Shown here piece after piece: positions 35,640 through 46,946 of a DNA stretch of 64,000 nucleotides. A program made the position numbers and the translations under genes. The notes under the pieces are model-generated. The model ran no database searches, was not told where the DNA came from, and worked only from the letters and a program-made list of their open reading frames with translations. The DNA is taken from assembly GCA_039707655.1 (NCBI GenBank), contig CM077666.1:238296166-238360165 (forward strand), in the 5' to 3' direction. Positions within the stretch are counted from its first letter, which is position 1; the number at the start of each line of letters is the position of its first letter. The DNA is from Elymus sibiricus. Taxonomy: Eukaryota > Streptophyta > Magnoliopsida > Poales > Poaceae.

Positions 35640-37564
35640 CAGACATTGCATCCATTGAGGTATTACGCTATATGGTTGTGCATTCCTGGCCACCAGAATA
35701 TTCTCCCCACGCTTTGGCACATTTGGTAGAAGCCGGGGTGGATCGGGTAGGTGGAGCCGTGTGCTTCTCCCATGATCCAGAGTCTTAGGTTTTCCTGTTT
35801 CGGGACACATATCCTATTGTCCATCCTTTGGATGCCTTGAGCATCTACTTGAAAGGTCCCTGTGGTTCCCTGTTTTGCGTCTTCAATGAGTTGCTGAAGG
35901 TTGGCGGCGGCCAACAGTATAAACCGGCCTTGGAAGTCCCATAGAATGTTAGTCAATAACGTTCTGCAGTAGTTGGGGGAGCCTATCAATCCGGGAGGCA
36001 TGACAGTGAACTCGAAGGTTCCGAACTAGGTGGTGAAGCCCGTCTTGTATATGTCTTCTTCTTTGACCCTTACTTGGTAATGTCCGTGTTGTAGGTCGAT
36101 TCGGGAGAATACCCTTGCATCCTTGAGGGGTGTGAATAGGTTGGTGATCTTGGGTATGTACATCTCGGGTGGAACCGTACACCTATTCAGGTTGCGGTAG
36201 TTGGCTCGTAATTCTCCAGGGTTATCAGTTCCTCTTTGAATGAATACTGGCGCTCTCCATGGTGAACTGCCTGGATGAATGAACCCCTTTAGTTGCATCT
36301 CGTCTAGTATTGCTTGGAGCTGGGTTGTGTCTGTGGGGGTCATGCAGGGGTGGAGTGAGCTCGAGGGCTTGGCTCCTGGTAAATTCCACGGATCTGGGAA
36401 GCGGTCTTGTGGGTGGTTTGTTGGCGAAGATGTCTGGGAACTTGCACACAACCAGGATGGCGTATATTTCCATTGCTATATCTGCTTCGGTGGTTGCCCC
36501 TCCTTGGGAGTATCCTGACCTTTGGGCAGGTTGCAGTTGGTAGAAATCTGGCTGGTCACGTGGTTGCATCTCATTCAGTCCTCTTGCAACCTCTAGGTGA
36601 CTCAAGCCATTGATCAGTTCTAGGAGCTGGTTGGTGGTTGCTTGCAATTGTGAGGGAAATGGAGAGGTCCCTTGTTCCCTCCCCAGCGGGCTATCTGTAC
36701 CGAACTCTGAGGGAATTCCATGGCAAATGTAGTTCCCCATCCTGTATCCATTTCCACGCGAATAGCGGGCAGTTGCCCATTAGTGAGGAGGGAGAAAGAA
36801 CACCGAAAAACCACACAAAATTCGAAAGACAGCCAAATAACATTGTTCAAATAAACGTACAGCCAAGTGCTCTTACACGGGTTGGGACATGACATTCTAC
36901 AAGCAAACTACTTATCCCTACAATGATGCGATGCAATGTTGTGTACTAATGTTTTGGTGTGGGGTCTACTGGAGGTGTGTGGGTGGGTCTAGTGAGAGCT
37001 GTGACTCTTGGTCTAGTGACCGTGGTTCTTGTCCTAGTTGGAGGTGGTGGGGTGGGAATAATACTGGTGCTGAGGGCCGAGGCTAGGGCCCTTCGGTTTA
37101 GGTTGGTGTCTCTCACTAGCCGGGTGAGTAGGCTATACTCGGCAATCATGTAGTGCGAGATGAGTGCGGCGGCAGAATTATCTTCCTTGCGGATGGGTGG
37201 AAACATCACGCTTTGCCTATCTGGGGCTAGGGTGGGATAGAAGCGGAACGCAGGGATGTTCTCGCATCCGCGACTCTTCCCGGTTGAGGCCGATAATGGT
37301 TGCTTGGGCTGTGGCTTGGACAGCTAATTCTAGAGTGGAAGTAGGTGGTCCGAGGAATTGGTACGTGTGGCTACATCCGGTCATGCTGGCTACGAGTTGG
37401 ACACTGGCGTGGTATTCATAGACCGAGCCTGCTAGAAGTGTTTGGTACACGTGGTACCAGGGTGCTTCTCCCTTGGGATGGAAACAGCGCCAAAAACTAA
37501 GGAGTAGGTGCGAAAAGTTGTACTGGCTATGCTCTAGGGTGTAGTCAATGGGAGTGGTGGCCAT
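35640..37564 (-). pseudogene. Gypsy-D gag, partial RT and integrase zinc-binding region
   Basis: Minus-strand order: a gag-like part from ATG 37564 (HPKGEAPWYHVYQTLLAGSV), a linker, the N-terminal part of reverse transcriptase (36,451-36,026: GFIHPGSSPWRAPVFI, YRNLNRCTVPP, SRIDLQHGHYQVRVKEED), then PGLIGSPNYCRTLL. After that the frame runs to the HHCC-type integrase start (GEAHGSTYPIHPGFYQM, RIFWWPGM). The YxDD catalytic box of RT and RNase H are not visible, implying an internal deletion near 35,950. Several frameshifts are present. Confidence 0.72.
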
Positions 37565-37695
37565 CTACAGCCAACATGATGAAATATCAGAGTTACGGTA
37601 TGACTGGTTAACAATCAAATGCAGCTAACTACCTAGACTCTCTACCGGCTCTCGACTCTAGGTCATGTTTAGCTAGCATGTCCTATAGTCGGCGT

Positions 37696-37708
37696 GGCTC
37701 TAAAACCA
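37696..37708 (-). other. Gypsy-D primer-binding-site-like sequence
   Basis: The minus strand reads TGGTTTTAGAGCC, close to the usual TGGTATCAGAGCC complementary to initiator tRNA-Met, five bases inside the LTR edge at 37714. The middle bases differ, consistent with an old copy. Confidence 0.55.
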
Positions 37709-37713
37709 AGTCT

Positions 37714-38539
37714 TGTGGCACCCCGATTCAGAGAATCGGAGGCCCTCGTGTTCCAGCCCAGAGATCCATGTCTTCTGGAACACGACTAGAGCTTGGTACA
37801 GAATGACCACTATCTATTGAAGTACTTGTATAGTACATGGAATTTCTCATACAATACTCTTGCTGGGCAAGGTAGTACAAGCCGAGCGGTAGTGCTCGGT
37901 TATTAAGCCTAGGATCTAGTGCCTAAAGAAGCATCAGAGGGGGCGGGGTTATGACACAGCGGAAGGCGGAACTCTAGTGGGACTCCAATCCAAAGGGACA
38001 CTACTGGGACACAATCTAGCTCTCGCTCTCGGTGTTCTTCTACAGGGCTTCTCCTGCATCTGGCATGATAAGCCAGGTGATTACTTTGAATGTACTCACA
38101 AGCTCACAAACAATCCAAAGGCAAGCAAGCAAGAGACAAGGTACACAAGTAAAGCAACAAAGTAAAGACAAGCATAAGTACTACTACAAGAAAGTAAACT
38201 ACTCATTTACCGTCCAATGGACTTCTCTTTTTGGCATGATCCTTGACCATCTGGCTTACTAGGGTAACTACTGGAGTACTAAATCATTAAACTTAAATTA
38301 AAGGTAAATGGGTGCCTGGTCAAAATAGTGTGACTTAACAGGAACGGTGTCCCATTGCCGAGGACTCGGCTATTCGAATAGTTTCAACACACACTCTGCA
38401 GAGGTCATACACTTTACCCACACCATAGACTGTTAATCCAGCAAACTGCACTCATAGCATATGGCCCTCTAACCGTATCTATTACCTCCCATAGGCTAAC
38501 CCTGGGAGAGAGGATCTGGGTCCTTGCCACCTCGTGGCA
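37714..38539 (-). repeat. Gypsy-D 5' LTR, first piece
   Basis: The plus strand starts TGTGGCACCCC at 37714. The LTR continues to 38539, where the Athila-like element was inserted, and resumes at 48152. No coding sequence. Confidence 0.62.
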
Positions 38540-40060
38540 TGATACATCCATTTTGCATCATGTTTTCCTATTGTTATTTATAGTGTTTTTAATCAATATA
38601 ACACTTTGTGGAGCAATTCTAATGCCTTTTCTCTCTTAATATGCAAGATTTACACAAGGAGGGAGATTGCCGGCAGCTGGAATTCTGGACCTGAAAAAGC
38701 TATGTCAGAGATACTTATTCTACACATCTCCAAATGAGCTGAAATTTCACGGAGATTTATTTTGGAATAAATAAAAAATATTGGAAGAAATAAGTACTAG
38801 AGGGCACCACCCAGGTGCCCACGAGGCACCAAGGCACGCCACCCCCCCAGGCGCGCCCTGGTGGCTTGTGGGGCCCCTGGCCAGCCTCCGGTGCCCATTT
38901 TCTGGTATATAAGCCCACTTTCCCTAGAAAAAATAGGGAGAAGACTTTTGGGACGGTGCGCCGCCATCTCGAGGTGGAACTTGGGCAGGAACACTTTTGC
39001 TCTCCGGCGGAGTGATTCCACCTGGGATACTTCCCTTCGGGAGGGGGAAATCGGAGCCATCGACATCACCAACGATCCTCTCATCATGGGAGGACCAATC
39101 TTCATCAACATCTTCAACAGCACCATCTCATTTCAAACCCTAGTTCATCTCTTGTATTCAATCTTTGTCTCAAAACCTCAGATTGGTACCTGTGGGTTGC
39201 TAGTAGTGTTGATTACATCTTGTAGTTGTTGCTAATTGGTTTACTTGGTGGAAGATTATATGTTCAGATCCAATATGCTATTTAATACCCCTCTGATCTT
39301 GGACATGAATATGGTTTGTGAGTAGTTACTTTTGTTCTTGAGGACATGGGAGAAGTCTTGTCATAAGTAATCATGTGAATTTGGTATTCATTCGATATTT
39401 TGATGATATGTATGTTGTTGATTCTCTTAGTGGTGTCATGTGAACGTCGACTACATGACACTTCACCATCTTTGGGCCTAAAGGAATGCATTGTGGAGTA
39501 GTAATTAGATGATGGGTTGCTAGAGTGACAGAAGCTTAAACCCTAGTTTATGCGCTATTCCGTAAGGGGCTGACTTGGATCCATATGTTTAATGCTATGA
39601 TTAGAGTTATCTTAATTCTTCTTTCGTAGTTGCAGATGCTTGCGAGAGGGGGTAATCATAAGTGGGAGGCTTGTTCAAGTAAGAACAGCACCCAAGCACC
39701 GGTCCACCCACATATCAAATTATCGAAGTAGCGAACGCGAACCAAACAAACCTGATGAAAGTGACTAGATGAAATTCCCATGTGTCCTCGAGAACGCTTT
39801 CCTTATTATAAGAGATCGTTCCGGCTTGTCCTTTGCTACAAAAAGGGATTGGGCCACCTTGCTGCACTCTTTGTTACTATTGCTACTTGTCACTTGGTAC
39901 AAATTATCTTGCTATCAAACTACTCGTTACCAATAATTTCATTGCGTGTAGAAAATACCTTGCTGAAAACCGCTTGTCATTTCCTTCTGCTCCTCGTTGG
40001 GTTCGACACTCTTACTTATCGAAAAGACTATGATTGATCCCCTATACTTGTGGGTCATCA
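38540..40060 (+). repeat. Athila-like 5' LTR (1,521 bp)
   Basis: TG..CA ends. TATATAAG at 38906-38913 is the likely TATA box, followed by a leader with the start-site region. It ends CTTGTGGGTCATCA directly before the primer region. Confidence 0.87.
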
Positions 40061-40071
40061 ATACTCTTTTC

Positions 40072-40089
40072 TGGCGCCGTTGCCGGGGA
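40072..40089 (+). other. Primer binding site of the Athila-like element
   Basis: TGGCGCCGTTGCCGGGGA, eleven bases after the LTR. It is the standard tRNA-Asp-complementary site of Athila-type Gypsy elements. Confidence 0.8.
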
Positions 40090-40166
40090 CTGAAGCGCCT
40101 TTGGTGAGTGGAATTTGGTAAGGAAACATTTATATTAATCGCTGAAATTTACTGTCACTTGTCACT

Positions 40167-42992
40167 ATGGAAAGTAATCCTTTGAGGGGTTTGTTCGGGG
40201 TATCTTCACCTTGACCAGAAGCACAAATAGTTGCTCCTCAACCTACTGCACCTACTGAAAATATTTATTATGAGATTCCTTCGGGTATGACAGAGAAACT
40301 GCTAGCTAATCCTTATGCAGGAGATGGAACGGTACATCCTGATATGCACTTGATCTATGTGGATGAAATTTGTGGATTGTTTAAGCTTGCAGGTTTATCC
40401 GGAGATGGAGTTAAGAAGAAAGTATTCCCTTTATCTTTGGAGGCAAAGGCATTGGCATGGTATAGGCTATGTGATGATACTGATACATGGGACTGGAACC
40501 GATTGAAACTGGAATTCCACCAGAAATTTTATCCTATGCATTTGGTTCATCGTGATCGGAATTATATATATAATTTTTGGCCTCGTGAAGGAGAAAGCAT
40601 TGCTCAAGCTTGGGGGAGGCTTAAGTACATGATGTACACATGCCCCAATCATGAGCTCTCAAGAGAAATCATCTTACAGAATTTTTATGCTCGGCTCTCT
40701 CATGATAATGAAACCATGCTCGATTCTTCTTCGACTGGCTCCTTTATGAAGAAAACTATTGAATTCAGATAGGATCTTCTGGAAAGAATTAAATGCAACT
40801 CTAAAAATTGGGAACTCGACAAAGGTAATGAGTCAGGTATAATACTTGAGTTCGATTGTGTTAAATCTTTTATGGCTACTGATGATTTTCATAAGTTTAG
40901 CACTAAATATGGACTTGACTCTGAGATAGTAGCTTCCTTTTGTGAATCATTTGCTACTCATGTTGATCTCCCTAAGGAGAAGTGGTTTAAATATCATCCC
41001 CCTATTAAAGAAAAGATTGAGGAACCCATTAGTGTTAAAGAAGAAACAATTGTTTACCATGTTGATCCAGTTGTGCCTACTGCTTATATTGAGAAACCAC
41101 CTTTTCCTGTTAGGATTAAGGAACATGCTAAAGTTTCAACTATGGTTAACAAAAGTAATATTAGAGCACCTAGACCCTCTGACCAAATTAAAGTTGAACC
41201 TAATGTTGCTATGGTTAAAGATCTCTTGGTCAACAATATAGATGGGCATGTTATTTACTTCTGTGATGAAGCAGCTAGAATTGCTAAACCAGATCCTAAA
41301 GATAAAAACAGACCTTTAGTAGGCATGCCTGTTGTCTCTGTTAAAATAGGAGATCATTGTTATCATGGCTTATGTGATTTGGGTGCTAGTGTGAGTGCTA
41401 TTCTGTTCACCTTATATCAAGAAATTATGAATGACATTGCACCTATTGAAATAGAGGACATTGATGTTACTATTAAGCTTGCAAACAGAGACACCATTAC
41501 ACCGCTTGGGATCCTTAGAGATGTTGAAGTCTTGTGTGGAAAAATAAAATACCCTACTGATTTTCTAGTCCTCGGTTCTCCACAAGATGATTTTTGTCCC
41601 ATTATATTTGGTAGACCTTTCTTGAACACTGTTAATGCCAAGATTGATTGCGCTAAACAAACTGTTAGTGTTAATTTTGGTGGTATGTCTCATGAGTTTA
41701 ATTTCTCTAAGTTTCGTAGACAACCTCATGATAAAAAATTGCATAGTAAAGATGAAATTATTGGTCTTGCTTCTATTGCCGTACCTCCTACTGATCCGTT
41801 AGAACAATATTTGATAGACCATGAAAATGATATGCACATGAATGAAAGAAATGAAATAGATAAGATGTTCTTTGATCAACCATCTATCCTTAAACACAAT
41901 TTGCCTGTTGAATCTCTTGGCGGCCCTCCTCCACCTAAGGGTGACCCAGTATTTGAATTGAAGCAATTGCTTGATACATTGAAATATGCTTATCTAGATG
42001 AAAAGAAGATATATCCTGTTATTATTAGTGCTAACCTTTCAGAGCATGAAGAAAAGAGATTACTAAAAACTCTGAGGAAGCACCGCGTTGCTATTGGATA
42101 TACTCTTGATGATCTTAAGGGCATTAGTCCCACTCTATGTCAGCAAAAAATTAATATGGAGCCTGATGCTAAACCAGTTGTCGACCACCAATGACTATTA
42201 AATCCGAAGATGAAAGAGGTGGTAAGAACCGAAATATTAAATCTTCTGGAAGTAGGTATAATCTACCCCATAGCTGATAGTATATGGGTAAGTCCCGTTC
42301 ATTGTGTCCCTAAGAAAGGAGGTATTACCGTTGTTCCTAATGATAAAAATGAACTCATTCCACAAAGAATTGTAACTGGTTATAGGATGGTAATTGATTT
42401 TAGAAAATTAAACAAAGACACTAGAAAAGATCATTACTCCTTACCTTTTATTGATCAAATGTTAGAAAGGTTGTCCAAGCATACACACTTTTGCTTTCTA
42501 GATGGTTATTCTGGTTTCTCTCAAATACATGTATCACCTGTAGATCAAGAGAAAACCACCTTTACTTGTCCTTTTGGAACTTATGCTTATAGACGTATGC
42601 CTTTTGGTTTATGTAATGCACCTGCTACCTTTCAAAGATGTATGACTGCTATATTCTCTGACTTTTGTGAAAAGATTGTTGAGATTTTCATGGATGATTT
42701 TTCCATTTATGGAACTTCTTTTGATGATTGCTTAAGCAACCTTGATCGAGTTTTGCAGAGATGTGAACAAACTAATATTGTCTTGAATTGGGAGAAGTGC
42801 CAGTTTATGGTGAATGAAGGTATTGTCTTGGGGCATAAAATTTCTAAAAGAGGTATTGAAGTTGATAAAGCTAAGGTTGATGCTATTGAGAAAATGCCAT
42901 GTCCTAAAGATATTAAAGGTATAAGAAGTTTCCTTGGTCATGCTGGTTTCTATAGGAGATTTATTAAAGACTTCTCTAAAATTAGTTCCATT
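40167..42992 (+). pseudogene. Athila-like gag-protease-RT polyprotein, truncated
   Basis: One frame runs from ATG 40167 to the deletion junction. Gag: ALAWYRLCDDTDTWDWNRLK and a retrotransposon-gag fold to about 40,770. Aspartic protease: CDLGASVSAI near 41,370. Reverse transcriptase: YRMVIDFRKLNKDT, FLDGYSGFSQIHV, MPFGLCNAPATFQ, then the catalytic FMDD at about 42,690 and the thumb (RSFLGHAGFYRRFIKDFSKIS). In-frame stops: TGA 40212-40214, TAG 40770-40772, TGA 42192-42194; the frame is otherwise kept. After FSKIS the sequence passes straight into LTR DNA, so RNase H and integrase are gone. Confidence 0.87.
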
Positions 42993-43247
42993 TGTAGTGT
43001 TTTCCTATTGTTCTTTATAGTGTTTTTAATCAATATAACACTTTGTGGAGCAATTCTAATGCCTTTTCTCTCATAATATGCAAGATTTACACAAGGAGGG
43101 AGATTGCCGGCAGCTGGAATTCTGGACCTGAAAAAGCTATGTCGGAGATACTTATTCTGCACATCTCCAAATGAGCTGAAATTTCACGGAGATTTATTTT
43201 GGAATAAATAAAAAATATTGGAAGAAAGAAGTACCCGAGGGGGCCAC

Positions 43248-43602
43248 CACTACTAGGAAAAACCTTATAGGTAGATGCTTAGCAGTAGCGCTGGTCCATA
43301 GGGCGCGCTACTGATAATTAGTATTAGCGCCGGGTGTGAAACCTCCGCTACTAGTGAACTATTAGTAGTAGCGTTGGTTAGAAACCCACGCTACCTCTAG
43401 AGGTGGCCTGAGGGTTCCCCGGGTCTCGCCATAGTTGTAGCGCGGGAGGCTAGCCACGCGCTACAACTAACCTAGTAGCTGTAGCGCAGGTTCACATCCC
43501 GCGCTGCTACTATGACGAGCCTCGGTGTGGGCACTGCGGCCCCCGTGGGCCTGGCTTAGCAATAGCGCCGGCTTAGTAGCCCCGCGCTACTGCTACACAG
43601 CC
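43248..43602 (+). repeat. Left subterminal repeats of the small CACTA
   Basis: Repeated pairs of AGTAGCGC-type and GCGCTACTG-type motifs face each other at spacings of about 25-40 bp, forming small hairpins (for example around 43,360-43,395 and 43,435-43,465). A poly-C tract follows at about 43,607-43,623. Confidence 0.75.
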
Positions 43603-45098
43603 TTATCCCCCCCCCCCCCCCCCGCGCGCGCGACCGTCCACCTCACTCTCCTGTGCTCACTCTCGTTCTCGCCGTCGCCGCGCACCGCCGTCCACCATTG
43701 CCGCCTCTCCACCTCGGTAAGACTCCTCCTCCCTCGTCCTCCTCCCTCCTCCCTCCTTCCTCCAGCCGCCGCCCTCCTCACTCCAACCGCCGCCCCTCCT
43801 CACACCCCTCCAGTCGCTGTCTTCCTCCCTCCTCCTGCTCCAGCCGCCGCCCCACCTCCATCCGCCGCCCCTCCCCCATCCTCCTCCTCCCTCCTTCCTC
43901 CCCCTCCATCTGCCGCCCTCCTCCCTCCAACCGCCGCCCTCCTCACTCCCCTCCAGCCGCTGCCCCTCCTCCCTCCTCCTCCTCCATTCTCCAATTTACT
44001 TTCTAGTTTACTGAATTAGTTAAAAGTTTAGTTGGTAGAAACATGTATTGGACACTTAGTTGGTAGAGATTATAACTAGTAATAGAATAGAAAATAAATT
44101 ATAGTAATAGAAATTTTTAGTAAAAAAAAATTAGTAATAGAAATTTTTAGGTGTAGAAAATTTTCAATATAGAAATGTATTGGAAAGCTATATGAGAAAT
44201 TTTTAGGTGTAGAAAATTTTCAATATAAATGTATTGGAATGCTATATGAGAAGTTTTTAGTAAGTGTTGAATAGAGTAGAATTAGGGTATTTAGTTATGT
44301 CAATCTCACATTGCCAAATTTAGAGAGAGAGACCTACTTTGTATGCTCACGTGTGAATGCTCATGTGGCGCAGGGTAGATCACCGACGAGCCGGTCGACG
44401 ACGCCCAGAAGATCACCGACAACACCCGCGCCCGGTCGACAACCATCGTCTATAGTGAGTAAACATGATGTTTTTATAGATGTAGTAGATGAGTAGCTGT
44501 GACAATGTGAAGCTAGTTTTTTTAAATGATAATTGATCCGGATAGAATTTCAAGTTTAAACATCTCTGTATGTGTATGAACATCTTTGTATCGCATGGAA
44601 AATCTGAGTGGCCTATGTTTTGCCAGAGTGTTGATTCATTTCTGTTCCGGTAAATTTCAGGCGCTTGATATTTCCTATTTTAGCAAAGGTCATGCCGGAT
44701 TTTTCTGTGAATTTTAGCAGGACTTGTGCTAGTATGTAGGAAATATCGAGTGCCTTGGATTTGCCGGAAAGAGAATTAAACGACATTTCGGGTTGACTTT
44801 AAGTCTGTCGGGGCTCAAGACATGACAGTCAGAAAATTATTGAGGGAGAGTGTCCACCATATATGAGAGAAGAAGAATGCCGACTGTTGTTGTGGGGGTC
44901 GCTTCTCCTTCTTCTTCTTGTGCTAGACCTTTGTTATGCACTAGGGGGAGGAGGAGTAGCGACCATCACCGTCGGTCGAATATATCAGAGAGGGAGTGCC
45001 CAGACCGAAAGTCAACCCGTGATGAGTAATAATGATCTGTGTGTTGAGTTCCTGTTATTTGCCATCGATTTTTAATCTTTGACTGATGAACACAGGAA
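43603..45098 (+). other. Upstream region and probable 5' noncoding exons of the B3-like gene
   Basis: GC-rich CTCC-repeat DNA (43,620-43,990) contains a CTCG|GTAAGA donor at 43716/43717. A candidate small exon with AG and GTGAGT borders lies at about 44374-44455. The rest is AT-rich intron-like DNA. Long reading frames in the CTCC region are low-complexity artefacts. Confidence 0.4.
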
Positions 45099-46290
45099 AT
45101 GTCTGACGACGATATGATTCCTGAGTGCGACTACTGCGAAGACGACCGGGGTATGTGCGACAGGATGCCTTATCTGCAAAACGGCAGGTACTTCACCATC
45201 ATGCTGAAGGAGACTTTCGACGTTTTTACGGTACGTAACGACGACAAGTATTTTTCCGTAATTATGCATGACTTGTGAATTTTGGCTTCAACGTGTAATT
45301 TTCCATTTTTTTCATTTGAAATAGTTCATCCCATGTCATGCAAGACCGTATGTCTTGGAAAAGCTCGGTTTTGAAGATAGGGAGAGAACAGAGACGAAGA
45401 GTGCTCACCTTAGGACGCAGTATGGTTTCACTTTTTTGGTTAAGCTATTTAATGCACCAAATAGCTCGCATTTCGGTTGCTCAACTTGGAGAGGATTTTG
45501 CAAGGCCTACGAATTTAAGGAGGATATGCAAATCACCTTCGATCTTCGGCCCGAACATGAAATTGAGGATAATATTGACATTTGGGTGGATGTCGAGACG
45601 CTTCCAGTTCTACCTCTTTGTGAGTTTGTCAAATAAATTTGTTAAGTAATTTATATTGTTTATTTAAAAATCATTGACAGCTTATTTCCATTGACAGCTT
45701 ATTTCCATTCTTCACAAAATGTACGGAAGATAGTAGACAGAACCTACTACACTGATGGCTCTGAACTAAGTTACGAGGAGAAAGATCATCTTATCTCATT
45801 TATTATTGATGTTGAGAATTTCAATATAAATTATGAAACTCCTCCACATTATGGTCAATACGTGCCACTAGTGCATGTGTTCAACTACGGTAACATCCAT
45901 GCAGATGGCATGGTAAGTTTTTTACTATTATGACATTAGTGCATCTTTTGCATACATTCTTCTAAAGTTAAACTACATTGCTAACTAAGTTATTATTATG
46001 TTCTTGAACAGAAAATCCCAAAGGATTGTGTGCCTCATCTGATGTTTATGAAAGGTCGCATTGATGTTATTACATTACGGCCAAGTCCGCCTAGGGTTCA
46101 CCGCTGTTCATACAAGATTTCTCAAACCAATGAAGACATCACAATCAAAGAATGGAAAAAAGTTATGAATAATCATAGGGAGCTACTTGGAAGCAACATT
46201 GTGCGAAGCACACGAATTGGAGACAGGATAATCTCCATTCTTCATAATGGAGAGTCAGGGCCTATGTTGTTTTATGCTATTTTACCTTAG
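45099..46290 (+). CDS. B3-domain-like protein carried by the small CACTA, four exons, open
   Basis: Exons 45099-45230, 45325-45619, 45698-45912 and 46012-46290 join in phase (0, 1, 0) to 306 codons without a stop, and all introns have GT..AG ends. The protein starts MSDDDMIPECDYCED. A first B3-like unit (RYFTIMLKETFDVFT, KLGFEDRE, FGCSTWRGFCKAYEF, MQITFDL) is followed by a second diverged one (VHVFNYGNIHADGMKIP, DITIKEWKKVMNNH, IGDRIISILHNGE, ending FYAILP). B3 domains bind DNA in plant transcription factors; whether this one does is unproven. The start was chosen because an AG acceptor (CACAG|GAAATG) precedes it. The gene is inside a transposon, so it may be a captured host gene or an element gene. 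The exon model is by eye. Confidence 0.7.
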
Positions 46291-46493
46291 AGAGCGTAGC
46301 AGGTCCAAGCTAATACTCATGATCATGTGCTAAGAACAATTAACTAGGGTTGGTTATGACTATGATAATGAGTAGAAGTTGTTAGATGACTATGATAATG
46401 ATGAGTATGACTTGTGTTATTATGATAATGATGATGAGTTATTATTATGATGATGATGCTAAGTTGTTATATCATTATGAGCATGATGAGCTA
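46291..46493. repeat. Low-complexity GATGATAATG tract
   Basis: The 3' flank of the B3-like gene is made of irregular repeats of ATGATAATGATGAG and TTATTATGATG. It leads directly into the hairpin. Confidence 0.6.
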
Positions 46494-46663
46494 TTATATC
46501 AGTGGGTGAAAGAAACGTGGATTAGATTCAAGTGGAGGCAACATGGTGTAGATCCAAAGTACTACTAATCCAAACAAAGTCACTTTGATTAGTATTACTT
46601 TGGATCTGCGCCATGTTGCCTCCACTTGAATCTAATCCACGTCTCTTTCACCCACTGATATAA
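46494..46663. repeat. Long near-perfect inverted repeat (77-bp arms, 16-bp loop)
   Basis: The arms are 46494-46570 and 46587-46663. I count four mismatches in 77 pairs and no gaps. The loop (46571-46586) itself contains AAAG..CTTT. A transcript would fold into a long hairpin. Confidence 0.9.
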
Positions 46664-46767
46664 TAACTAATCATGATCATAAAATAATGTGATGAGACTA
46701 CTGTATAAAACATGTACAAACACAGTGCAAATACGCAGAAGAAAATAAAAAAAAGGAAAAATTTAGG

Positions 46768-46946
46768 AGTAGCGTTGGTTGGACATGCGCTACTGCTATG
46801 TAGTGTTAGCAGTAGCACTGGTCGCACCAACACTACTGCTTGGTTTGTTAGTAGTAGCGTGGGTACAATCGGCGCTACTGCTAAACATTAGCTGTAGCGC
46901 TGGAGGCCACAAACCCGTGCTACTGCTAGGGTTTTCCATAGTAGTG
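46768..46946 (+). repeat. Right subterminal repeats and terminus of the small CACTA
   Basis: Same facing AGTAGCG/CGCTACTGCT hairpin units as at the left end, four in succession, then GGTTTTCCATAGTAGTG. Confidence 0.78.

Larger units (their letters stand above)
43248..46946 (+). mobile_element. Small CACTA transposon carrying a B3-like gene (3,699 bp)
   Basis: The ends are CACTACTAGGAAAA (43248) and TTTTCCATAGTAGTG (ending 46946), with 3-bp duplications CAC (43245-43247 and 46947-46949). It lacks transposase and must be non-autonomous. Hairpin-type subterminal repeats lie at both ends, and a four-exon gene and a long inverted repeat lie inside. Confidence 0.87.

Noticed and set aside
43525..44019. 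164-codon Pro/Leu/Ser frame
   Set aside because: Generated by a CTCC-type microsatellite region upstream of the B3-like gene.
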